Source: Candidatus Zipacnadia bacterium
Lineage (GTDB): Bacteria; Armatimonadota; Zipacnadia; Zipacnadales; Zipacnadaceae
Assembly (NCBI GenBank): GCA_029821215.1
Contig: JALGTV010000036.1
Span: forward strand, 1 to 16,037
Direction: 5' to 3'
Length of the DNA: 16,037 nucleotides
The notes below the pieces were generated by a model, which was not told the origin of the DNA, did not search any database, and saw nothing but the letters and a program-made list of their open reading frames with translations. This document shows positions 1-6,717 of the stretch, in pieces (positions within the stretch are counted from its first letter, which is position 1; every line of letters begins with the position of its first letter). The translations under genes were made by a program, and so were the position numbers.

Positions 1-211
1 CACGGCTATCAGCGCCCACGTCACCGCGACCGCCAGCGACCCCCAACAACAGCGACAAGTGCACCTGGCCATTGAGAGTATCCTGCGCGAGCGCTTCGGC
101 TTCTCCGAGACCACCATTGAGATGGAACCGGCGTCCAGCGAAGAACAACCTCTCGTCTTCCCCGCCACCCACCCGGCGGAAGCCGAGGAGCACGATCATT
201 CTCATGACTAA
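1..211 (+). CDS. Cation diffusion facilitator family efflux transporter, C-terminal end (partial)
   Basis: Only the last 69 codons are inside the window; the frame begins at base 2 and ends at TAA 209-211. The visible peptide starts TAISAHVTA and continues with a helix of the type QVHLAIESILRERFG, then a variable tail ending in the His/Asp-rich HDHSHD. This matches the C-terminal cytoplasmic domain of CzcD/CDF metal/proton antiporters, which export Zn2+, Co2+ or similar ions and often carry His-rich tails that may bind metal. The membrane domain lies upstream of the window, so metal specificity cannot be judged. A likely intrinsic terminator follows 25 bases after the stop, so this is probably the last gene of its transcript. 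The family call rests on pattern recognition of a short segment. Confidence 0.7.
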   Translation, partial: TAISAHVTATASDPQQQRQVHLAIESILRERFGFSETTIEMEPASSEEQPLVFPATHPAEAEEHDHSHD

Positions 212-236
212 CTTGAAGAATTTATGAATGGCATAT

Positions 237-254
237 GCGGGGCACCCGCTTTTT
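237..254 (+). terminator. Probable intrinsic terminator after the CDF gene
   Basis: GCGGG (237-241) and CCCGC (245-249) form a 5-bp all-GC stem with loop GCA, followed directly by TTTTT (250-254). The stem is short, but its position 25 bases after the CDF stop codon and the T-run fit a Rho-independent terminator. Confidence 0.5.
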
Positions 255-275
255 GAAAAAGGCCGGTTCCCGGCG

Positions 276-290
276 CGACTGAGCTCGTCG
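276..290. repeat. Short intergenic palindrome, REP-like
   Basis: CGACTGAGCTCGTCG is an interrupted palindrome: CGAC/GTCG arms around a GAGCTC core with one extra T. It resembles the short CGAC-GAGCTC-GTCG type palindromes that recur between genes in many bacterial genomes. Only one copy is seen in this window, so membership in a repeat family is inference. Confidence 0.3.
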
Positions 291-360
291 AAGTCCGCAC
301 CCCTCCGGCAAAAACTTTTGAACTGTGAGCCAGTGAGGGCCAGCATAAAGGAGTATGCTC

Positions 361-390
361 TTAACACAGACGCGTTAATACCCTTATACG
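361..390 (+). promoter_or_regulatory. Candidate promoter for the GmrSD-like gene
   Basis: TTAACA (361-366) and TATACG (385-390) lie 18 bases apart, about 70 bases before the ATG at 462. The -10 hexamer is weak. The surrounding 340-460 segment is AT-rich. The gene has a clear ribosome binding site GAGGTGA (449-455), 6 bases before its ATG. Confidence 0.3.
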
Positions 391-461
391 GAAATGTATA
401 GGTTAGCAACACGAGTAAATACAAATAGCATATTCTGCAAAAGCTTGCGAGGTGATGTCTA

Positions 462-2150
462 ATGTATCCGACAAAGGAAAAGTTGATTGATCTGATTGGA
501 GACGCCCAAAAGGGGGAATTGGTTTTGCCGGAATTTCAAAGGTCTTTTATTTGGGAACGACGCGCCATTGAGGACTTACTGGTCAGTGTTCTGAATGACT
601 ACTTTATTGGCACGCTTTTGCTCCTGAATATCCGGCCGGCAGACCCACCGTTCCGCCCTCGACTGATTGAAGGTATGAACGACGATGGACTACATCCGCA
701 GAAGATGGTGTTAGATGGACAGCAGCGTCTTACCAGCATATATTATGCTTTGTACGCGCCGGACTTGCCGCTTAAGAATACGGTCCACCCTTACCGGTTC
801 TTTCTGCGCATTGACAAAGCCCTGGAAGACAATTGGGATGATGCGGTCTTCAGCTGGCCGGCCGCCTCCAAGAAGACTGAGCAATATATGCAGAGTCCCC
901 GAACTCAGCATCAGGAAGGCGTGCTTCCGTTTGGTGTACTTACTGATTGGATGATATGGCGTAAGTGGCACAACGCCTACTCGGATTATCACGAGCAGAA
1001 CGGCGGTTTGGATGACCAGACAGTGGAGAATGTTTGGCAAATTGGAGAGACTTTTCTTAACTACCAGGTTGCTACCGTACAATTAGAAGAAAGCACCTCT
1101 CCGGAGACTGTCGTTGAGGTGTTTGAGCGCATTAATTCTACTGGTACGCCGCTGGGCATATTCGAACTGCTGACCGCGCGTTTGTGGAAGTACGATATTA
1201 AACTCCGTGACTTGTGGGAAAGTACTCTTGAGCAATGCGACACTATAAGAGAATTCGCAAGTGATAAGGGAGAGGGTTATCGTAAGTTCATATTGCAGGT
1301 TATAGCATTAATGAGAGGGCGAGAATGCAAGCGTAAGGAGTTAATTCTGCTAGAGGGTGAGCGCTTTGCCACAGATTGGCATAATGCCTCCGCATACGTT
1401 GAGCAGGTATTAAGAAGAATTACAAACACCACGGGCGGCTATGGTGTTATTAAGCCAGACCTTTTGGCATATTCAACAATGGTCACACCTCTGGCTTGTA
1501 TGTTGCGCGAATTAGACACCAAGTATAACAATTGCGCAACCGGCTACGAAAAAACAGATCAATGGTACTGGAGTTCAGTTTTTGGCGAACGCTATGGCGG
1601 TTCTACTGATACTGTTTCCTATCGGGATTTCCGTGAGATGCAAAAGTGGCTAGCAGATGACGAGGCTGTACCTGAAAACATAAAAGCTGCTACTGATAGA
1701 GTGAGCCAGCTTAATCTGAGGGACGTTGTGCGCGCTGGGGCCATCTATAAGGGAGTTATGTCATTAGTCGCTCTGCACGGAGCACTCGATTTTCATTCTG
1801 GCCAACACATTGAACTCCATCAGCTAGACGACCATCACATTTTCCCTCGAAAGTTCCTCGAGACGCAAGGATATAAAGACCCGAATAAACGGAATACGAT
1901 TTTGAATCGAACTCTTATCAGCAGTGATACAAATCGCAAAATCATTGGTGACCATGCGCCGTCACAATACCTGGCGGAAATGGAGAAGTCACTGGGAAAG
2001 GATAAGAGTCGGGAAGTTTTAGCCACACATTTTATCGACCACGCCGCTTATGACGCAATGCAGCGAAATGACTATGAGAGCTTTCTAGACGCAAGGCAGA
2101 CAACTATTCTAAGTGAAATCAGACGGCGATGTACTGCCTCTGAAGGGTGA
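462..2150 (+). CDS. Single-chain GmrSD-type restriction protein (DUF262 plus DUF1524-like HNH)
   Basis: The 562-residue protein has the two-domain plan of GmrS-GmrD fusions, type IV-like restriction enzymes that cut modified (for example glucosylated hydroxymethylcytosine) phage DNA using NTP. The N-terminal DUF262 half shows LPEFQRSFIW at residues 22-31, the nucleotide-binding DGQQR at 85-89, and FERINSTGTPL at 221-231. The C-terminal HNH half shows DDHHIFP at 456-462 and an Asn-rich stretch LNRTLISSDTNRK ending near 493, as expected of a His-metal-finger nuclease. The start is supported by GAGGTGA at 449-455. It stands alone, with no methyltransferase or second restriction subunit beside it, which fits a modification-dependent enzyme. 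Base composition is lower in GC than the following operon (25/60 GC at 1261-1320 against 37/60 at 4021-4080), suggesting horizontal acquisition. The substrate modification is not inferable. Confidence 0.88.
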   Translation: MYPTKEKLIDLIGDAQKGELVLPEFQRSFIWERRAIEDLLVSVLNDYFIGTLLLLNIRPADPPFRPRLIEGMNDDGLHPQKMVLDGQQRLTSIYYALYAPDLPLKNTVHPYRFFLRIDKALEDNWDDAVFSWPAASKKTEQYMQSPRTQHQEGVLPFGVLTDWMIWRKWHNAYSDYHEQNGGLDDQTVENVWQIGETFLNYQVATVQLEESTSPETVVEVFERINSTGTPLGIFELLTARLWKYDIKLRDLWESTLEQCDTIREFASDKGEGYRKFILQVIALMRGRECKRKELILLEGERFATDWHNASAYVEQVLRRITNTTGGYGVIKPDLLAYSTMVTPLACMLRELDTKYNNCATGYEKTDQWYWSSVFGERYGGSTDTVSYRDFREMQKWLADDEAVPENIKAATDRVSQLNLRDVVRAGAIYKGVMSLVALHGALDFHSGQHIELHQLDDHHIFPRKFLETQGYKDPNKRNTILNRTLISSDTNRKIIGDHAPSQYLAEMEKSLGKDKSREVLATHFIDHAAYDAMQRNDYESFLDARQTTILSEIRRRCTASEG

Positions 2151-2182
2151 CCAACATTCGTTAGTAGAAAGGTGCGAAGCAA

Positions 2183-2539
2183 GTGCAACATAACGATCAG
2201 CAATACACGATAACGCCCATTGGGGTTGTGCAGCGGGCGGCACCGGGCGAAGACGAAACCGCCCGCATTGAGATTTTTGCGGAGTATGCTGAGGGCTTGC
2301 AGGATATTGAGGAATTCTCGCATATCAATGTGTTCTACTGGCTGCACCAGTCAGAAGGATACAGTCTGGTGGTACAGCCGCCTTTTGATACTCCCCGGCA
2401 CGGCGTGTTTGCCACTCGTTCGCCCCATCGGCCTAATCCGCTGGGGTTTGCCGTGGTAGAATTGCTCCAGCGGGAGGGGCGGGTGCTGGGTCTGAGGCCA
2501 GGCGGGGCTGGCTGGAAGATAAGAAACCAAGATAGATAG
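2183..2539 (+). CDS. TrmO/TsaA-like tRNA methyltransferase, C-terminally truncated
   Basis: Starts at GTG 2183 behind an AGAAAGG ribosome binding site. The 118 residues match the TrmO (TsaA/YaeB) beta-barrel family, SAM-dependent enzymes that methylate N6-threonylcarbamoyl-adenosine 37 of tRNA. Diagnostic stretches are ITPIGVVQ at 10-17, an FSHINVFYWLH-type strand near 45-55, and GVFATRSPHRPNPLG at 74-88, the SAM-binding signature. Family members continue with a DGTPVLDIKPY-like segment; here the protein instead ends VLGLRPGGAGWKIRNQDR shortly after the SAM motif. About 20-30 residues of the usual end are missing, so activity is doubtful and this may be a decaying pseudogene. It follows the GmrSD-like gene by 32 bases and could be cotranscribed with it, though a functional link is unlikely. 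Confidence 0.75.
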   Translation: MQHNDQQYTITPIGVVQRAAPGEDETARIEIFAEYAEGLQDIEEFSHINVFYWLHQSEGYSLVVQPPFDTPRHGVFATRSPHRPNPLGFAVVELLQREGRVLGLRPGGAGWKIRNQDR

Positions 2540-2542
2540 CTC

Positions 2543-2571
2543 TTGCATTGAGACGAAAGATGGAGTAAAAT
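2543..2571 (+). promoter_or_regulatory. Probable sigma-70 promoter of the etf/fix operon
   Basis: TTGCAT (2543-2548) and TAAAAT (2566-2571) are separated by exactly 17 bases and lie just after the trmO-like stop codon. Transcription would begin near 2578, giving a leader of roughly 85 bases before etfB. Confidence 0.6.
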
Positions 2572-2614
2572 ATAGTAGCCAACAGATGTAGCCGAAAGCT
2601 GGGCAGTTCCCCCC

Positions 2615-2634
2615 CGCGGCCTATTCGGGCCGCG
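2615..2634 (+). other. GC-rich hairpin in the etfB leader
   Basis: CGCGGCC (2615-2621) and GGCCGCG (2628-2634) form a perfect 7-bp stem with a TATTCG loop, preceded by a run of seven C (2609-2615). No T-run follows, so it is not a canonical intrinsic terminator. It lies 30 bases before the etfB start and could affect messenger stability or translation; no known riboswitch class was recognised. Confidence 0.45.
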
Positions 2635-2664
2635 TCTTAATGCGTAGGAAGAGGGAAGCAGCAG

Positions 2665-3468
2665 ATGTTGCGCATGGTAGTATGTGTCAAGCAGGTTCCT
2701 GATACCACAGAGGTGCATACCCTCATCCGCGAGGGAGTTCCTTCTATCCTCAATCCCTTTGATGCTCATGCCACTGAGGCGGCGGTGCAGCTAAAGGAGA
2801 AATATGGCGGACATGTAACTGTCCTGTCTATGGGGCCGCCCCAGGCTGCCGAAGCCCTGAAGAAGTGCATTAGTTTCGGGGTGGACCGGGCCATCCTGGT
2901 CAGCGACCGGGCCTTCGCCGGCGCGGATACGCTGGCGACCAGCTATACCGTGGCGGCAGGACTGCGCAAAATTGCTGGTGAAGAGGGCCTGGATCTGGTG
3001 CTGTGCGGTAAGCAGGCCATTGACGGGGACACCGCCCAGGTAGGGCCGGGTATCGCCTGCCGGCTGGATCTACCCCAGATTACTTATGCAGTCGGCGTGG
3101 ACGAGGTTGATTTAGAGGAAGGTACTATCACCGTCCAGCGCCGTCTGGAGAAAGGGGTCCAGACCGTGCAGGCGCCGCTGCCGGCCTTGCTGACCTGCGT
3201 GGAAGAGATGAACGAACTGCGGTATGCCTCTTTGCCTAATATGATTAAGGCGGCGCGCTATGAGGTGGAAGTTTGGACGGCGGCCGACCTGGACACCGAG
3301 CCTGAGCGGCTGGGCCTGAAGGGCTCGGCGACGGTGGTGGAGCGCATCTTCGCGCCGCCGGAGCACGAGCGGGGCGAAATCATCCCCGGGGGCAGCGAGG
3401 ATCCAGCCGGTGCGGCTGCGGCTCTGCTGGATAAGCTGATAGAACAGGCCGCCACCAGTGAAGAATGA
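2665..3468 (+). CDS. fixA: Electron transfer flavoprotein beta subunit (EtfB/FixA)
   Basis: The 267-residue protein opens MLRMVVCVKQVPDTTEV and contains LNPFDAHATEAAVQLKE, the phosphate-contacting CGKQAIDGDTAQVGP region near 112-126 and an LPALLTCVEEMNE stretch, all typical of EtfB/FixA. EtfB pairs with EtfA to carry FAD (bifurcating or transfer type) plus AMP or a second FAD, and moves electrons between dehydrogenases, ferredoxin and the quinone pool. Length is normal for the family. The ATG at 2665 is favoured over ATG 2674 because GAGGG at 2651-2655 sits 9 bases before the former. It is the first gene of an etfB-etfA-fixC-fixX operon, with only 6 bases to the etfA ATG. The gene order and FixX partner favour the FixABCX branch over a housekeeping beta-oxidation ETF. 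Confidence 0.92.
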   Translation: MLRMVVCVKQVPDTTEVHTLIREGVPSILNPFDAHATEAAVQLKEKYGGHVTVLSMGPPQAAEALKKCISFGVDRAILVSDRAFAGADTLATSYTVAAGLRKIAGEEGLDLVLCGKQAIDGDTAQVGPGIACRLDLPQITYAVGVDEVDLEEGTITVQRRLEKGVQTVQAPLPALLTCVEEMNELRYASLPNMIKAARYEVEVWTAADLDTEPERLGLKGSATVVERIFAPPEHERGEIIPGGSEDPAGAAAALLDKLIEQAATSEE

Positions 3469-3474
3469 TTGCTT

Positions 3475-4752
3475 ATGGCTAAAGACAAGCAACCCCGGCT
3501 GGTAATTGAGCCGGAAAAGTGTATCGCCTGCGGGCTATGTGAGGCAGAATGTCCCTTTGATGCCATTCATATTGAGGGCGACGTCGCCGTCATTGACTAT
3601 GATAAATGCAAGGTGTGCCGCAAGTGTATACCGATCTGCCCCACCAACTGCTTGTCCGTGGAAGGCGGCAAGGAAGCCGCGCCTGCAGAGGCCGCGAAGC
3701 CAGCCGAAGTGACCGGCAAGGTGGGCGGGTATTCGGGGGTATGGGTTTTTGCCGAGCAGGACAGCGGGGAAGTCCACCCCGTCAGTTGGGAGCTGTTAGG
3801 GTGTGGTCGGACGCTGGCCGATACGCTGGGCTGTGAGTTAGCTGCTATGGTGCTGGGGGAGGATGTTGAGGATGTGGCCATTGAGGCCGGCTACTACGGC
3901 GCCGACCGGGCCTACGTAATTGACAATCCTGTCCTACAAGTCTACCGCACCAGCCCCTATGCCGCTGCTTGCATTTCTTTGATTAGCAAGTACAAGCCGG
4001 AAATTGTATTGGTGGGAGCCACAACACTGGGGCGGGACCTGGCCGGGGCCATAGCTACTGAATTGGGTACCGGATTGACCGCCGATTGCACCGGATTGGA
4101 TATTGATGAAGAAACTAAGTTATTGCGCCAGACCCGCCCCGCCTTTGGGGGCAGTATTATGGCTACTATTCTGACCCGGGAGCAGCGGCCCCAGATGTCC
4201 ACGGTCCGCCCACGGGTAATGGAAGCTCTGCCCCGCGACGAGACCCGCCAGATAGAGATTATCTCCGAGGACCTGGCCCTGACCGAAGAAGATGTCCTCA
4301 CTAAGATAATCGGCTTCCAGGCTGACAGCGACCTGGATGCTCCCAACCTCCAGTACGCCGAAATCATCTGCTCAGGTGGCCGGGGGCTGGGCAGCCCGAG
4401 CGGATTTGAGCTTATCCAGCAGTTGGCTGATGCCCTGGGCGGGGTAATGGGCGCCTCCCGGGCCACCGTGGACGCCGGCTGGATATCGCATGACCACCAG
4501 GTCGGCCAGACCGGCATTACTGTCCGGCCCCGCTTGTATATTGCTTGCGGGATTTCGGGAGCCATTCAGCACCTGGTGGGCATGCAGAGTTCGGACACCA
4601 TTGTGGCCATAAATACTGACCCTGATGCTCCCATATTCCAGATTGCCGACTACGGCATCGTCGGCGACCTGTATCAGGTAGTGCCCGAACTTATCCGCCT
4701 GGCCAAAGAACGCAACTTGAAGGAGAAGCTTCTATCGGGGGTCGCTTTTTGA
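3475..4752 (+). CDS. fixB: Electron transfer flavoprotein alpha subunit with N-terminal ferredoxin (EtfA/FixB)
   Basis: The 425-residue product fuses two domains. Residues 1-60 form a bacterial ferredoxin with two CxxCxxCxxxCP clusters (C16, C19, C22, C26 and C45, C48, C51, C55), expected to hold two [4Fe-4S] centres. After an Ala/Glu linker near 62-75, EtfA follows: an N-terminal domain, then the FAD-binding domain with SGGRGLGSP, VGQTGITVRP, LYIACGISGAIQH and NTDPDAPIFQIADYGIVGD motifs. ATG 3475 is preferred over the in-frame TTG 3469; neither has a strong ribosome binding site, so translation is probably coupled to etfB, whose stop lies 6 bases upstream. The fused ferredoxin would pass electrons to or from the flavin inside the complex, as in several anaerobe ETFs. 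Confidence 0.93.
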   Translation: MAKDKQPRLVIEPEKCIACGLCEAECPFDAIHIEGDVAVIDYDKCKVCRKCIPICPTNCLSVEGGKEAAPAEAAKPAEVTGKVGGYSGVWVFAEQDSGEVHPVSWELLGCGRTLADTLGCELAAMVLGEDVEDVAIEAGYYGADRAYVIDNPVLQVYRTSPYAAACISLISKYKPEIVLVGATTLGRDLAGAIATELGTGLTADCTGLDIDEETKLLRQTRPAFGGSIMATILTREQRPQMSTVRPRVMEALPRDETRQIEIISEDLALTEEDVLTKIIGFQADSDLDAPNLQYAEIICSGGRGLGSPSGFELIQQLADALGGVMGASRATVDAGWISHDHQVGQTGITVRPRLYIACGISGAIQHLVGMQSSDTIVAINTDPDAPIFQIADYGIVGDLYQVVPELIRLAKERNLKEKLLSGVAF

Positions 4753-4783
4753 AGATCGACCAGCAGCGAGGAGCAGCCTGACT

Positions 4784-5917
4784 ATGACAGAAGGCGAAAC
4801 TGATGTCAATCTGAACTACGATGTCATCGTGGTCGGGGCGGGACCGGCGGGTTTGGCTGCGGCTACTGTCTGTGCGCGTGCTGGCCTGGAGACTATTGTC
4901 ATTGAGCGGGGCCGCAAACCGGGCACGAAAAATGTCATGGGCGGGGTGCTGTACACCCGCCCTACGGCCCAAGTGTTCGGCGAGTTCTGGAAAGACGCCC
5001 CGCTGGAGCGGTGTGTCATTGAGCAGAATGCCTGGATACTGACCGAGGATTCAGCTATCAAGCTCGGCTACCGCAGCCCTCAGTTTGCCGAGGATGTTCC
5101 CAATTCCTACACCGTGCTGCGGGTTAAAGTAGATGAGTATTTCGCCCAGAAGGCAACTGAGGCCGGGGCGCTAATCATCAATGAGACCAAAGTGGATGAG
5201 GTGCTGCGGTTATTATTGCTGAGGGAGTCAACTGTGAGCTGACCAAAGGCCTGGGTATGCAGAGCGATCTGCGGGTGGAGGACGCCGCCAGCACGGTCAA
5301 ACAAATCATCCGCCTGGATGCGGAAGTTATTGAGAACCGCTTCGGTCTCCAGCCCGGTGAGGGGGCCACTATTGAGATGTACGGGGCGGCTACTCAGGGC
5401 ATGCTGGGCACGGCCTTTCTGTACACCAACGAAAGCAGTCTCTCATTAGGGTTAGGTGTGTTGCTGGCCGACGCCATACAATCGGCTGCCGGCGCTGTTT
5501 GGTCATGGGGTGATGGTGGTGGGTGATGCGGCCCAACTGGTCAACGGCATCCACCGCGAGGGCAGCAATCATGCCATTCTCTCGGGTAAAGTGGCGGCAG
5601 AGACGGCCATTGAGGCCCATGAGAAAGGCGACTTCTCCGGCCGAACGCTGCACCGCTACCGCGAGCGGCTGGAGAAAGAAACCCCGACTATGAACGACCT
5701 GCGCAAGTACCGCAATGCCGTCACGTTTATGGAACGGCACCCCTGGGTGCTGACTCTCTATCCCCAACTGGCGGCTGACTCCATCGCTGAGATGATGAAT
5801 GTTGATGAAGAGTCCAAGCGCAGCAAGCAGTGGAAGATACTGCGTGAGGTGATCCGCCGTGGCTCTATCCCCCGCATGATATGGGATGGGATTGACGGAG
5901 GGAGGTCATTTATATGA
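4784..5917 (+). pseudogene. fixC: FixC-like ETF:quinone oxidoreductase, broken by two internal deletions
   Basis: Three fragments of one FixC gene follow each other in two frames. Fragment 1 (4784 to about 5208) carries the FAD Rossmann motif YDVIVVGAGPAG near residues 12-23 and reaches VDEVLR. Fragment 2, in another frame from about 5209 to 5482, resumes at VIIAEGVN and reaches LGLGVLLADAIQS. Fragment 3 returns to the first frame from about 5483 with LPALFGHGVMVVGDAAQLVNG and continues to TGA 5915-5917. Recalled FixC proteins of about 430 residues have roughly 20 residues between VDEVL and VIxADGVN, and about 40 residues (including a HPAVAPL...EYSAHLIPE segment) between the last two blocks; both are absent here. 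Stops at 5240-5242 and 5524-5526 close the first two reading frames. Outside the junctions conservation is good, so the lesions are recent or the sequence is wrong. Intact, it would transfer electrons from the ETF to quinone. Confidence 0.88.
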
Positions 5918-6216
5918 TAGAAGAAGGCGCCAACCAGGGCCTGGCTGACCAGCTATACCTGGTCAAATACGAAGTAGATGAAGACAACTGTCACCTGATT
6001 ATCAAGGATGCGGAGGAATGCCGGCGCTGTGAAGAGAAGCCGTGCATCTACCGCTGTCCGGCTGAGGTCTATCGGTGGATGGAAGAGGAGGAAACTCTGG
6101 AAGTCGCTTACGAGAACTGTCTGGAATGCGGCGCCTGCCAGATAGTCTGCCCCTACGATAACATTGACTGGTCCTACCCCCGGGGCGGCTTCGGCGTGGC
6201 CTATAAGTACGGCTAA
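5914..6216 (+). CDS. fixX: FixX-like ferredoxin of the FixABCX complex
   Basis: A 100-residue ferredoxin-like protein whose ATG overlaps the fixC stop (ATGA) and is preceded by a strong GGAGGGAGG ribosome binding site. Cysteines are at C36, C39, C44, C48 and C69, C72, C75, C79. The second set is a CxxCxxCxxxCP cluster and the first has the altered spacing seen in FixX. It ends with DNIDWSYPRGGFGVAYKYG, a typical FixX ending. FixX works with FixC to carry electrons from the ETF towards quinone or ferredoxin. Unlike fixC, the gene is intact with good conservation, which argues that loss of fixC function is recent or that the fixC damage is an artefact. Confidence 0.92.
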   Translation: MIEEGANQGLADQLYLVKYEVDEDNCHLIIKDAEECRRCEEKPCIYRCPAEVYRWMEEEETLEVAYENCLECGACQIVCPYDNIDWSYPRGGFGVAYKYG

Positions 6217-6241
6217 GGTAATATGACTCAGCAAGCAGATC

Positions 6242-6278
6242 AGCTACCAGCCTCGCGACCCGGGTAGAGTTGGTGGCT
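6242..6278. terminator. Possible bidirectional terminator between fixX and the receiver gene
   Basis: AGCTACCAGC (6242-6251) pairs with GTTGGTGGCT (6269-6278) over 10 positions including two G-T pairs, with a 17-base loop. On the plus strand a short T-rich stretch (TTTCTCGTT) follows. It lies between convergent genes. The large loop makes it a weak candidate. Confidence 0.35.
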
Positions 6279-6287
6279 TTCTCGTTG

Positions 6288-6680
6288 CTACTTGGTCTGG
6301 TTTGAGAGGGTCGTTTCCAGGATGCGGCGGATGACTAAGAGCAGGTCCTCGTAGTCGGTGATGGGCTTGGTGTAGAACCAGGTGCAACCCAGGTCAAAGC
6401 CTTCTTTGACATCTTCAGGCTCTTTCAGGGCGGTGAGCATTAACACGGGAATTTGGGCAGTCTCTTCGTCGCTTTGCAGTCGTTGTAGGGTCTCCCACCC
6501 GTCCATCCGGGGCATCATTACATCCAGAATAATCAAATCCGGCTTCTGCTCGGCCACACGCTCCAGGCCCTGGAGACCGTCATGGGCTTCGGTTATCTGA
6601 TAACCTTCCTGCTCCAGGAAAGTCTTAGTAGCTATGATGAACTCACGGCTATCATCCACCAGCAAGATGTGATCGTCCAT
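6288..6680 (-). CDS. Stand-alone CheY-like response regulator receiver
   Basis: The 130-residue protein is a single receiver domain: acidic pocket D9-D10 in LLVDDSR, phosphoacceptor D53 in LIILDVMMPRMDG, T83 in MLTA and K105 in YTKP. All catalytic positions are present, so it should be phosphorylated by a histidine kinase not encoded in this window. An in-frame start exists at 6764, but ATG 6680 is chosen because GGAGGT lies 7 bases upstream and the extra 28 residues do not look like receiver sequence. It follows the degenerate-receiver/GGDEF gene by 37 bases and is probably translated from the same transcript, so the pair may act in one pathway. No output domain is attached. Confidence 0.9.
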   Translation of the reverse strand: MDDHILLVDDSREFIIATKTFLEQEGYQITEAHDGLQGLERVAEQKPDLIILDVMMPRMDGWETLQRLQSDEETAQIPVLMLTALKEPEDVKEGFDLGCTWFYTKPITDYEDLLLVIRRILETTLSNQTK

Positions 6681-6717
6681 GGCAATTACCTCCGCTTCAG
6701 TGTACTGGCGCGCGGAC

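Noticed and set aside
2335..2769. Minus-strand open frame of 144 codons across the etf promoter region
   Set aside because: It overlaps the trmO-like gene, the promoter and the start of etfB, has no family motif or ribosome binding site, and is rich in residues typical of an antisense shadow.
3957..4565. Minus-strand open frame of 202 codons inside etfA
   Set aside because: Antisense shadow of a GC-rich, strongly conserved gene; low-complexity Arg/Ser/Pro composition and no motif.
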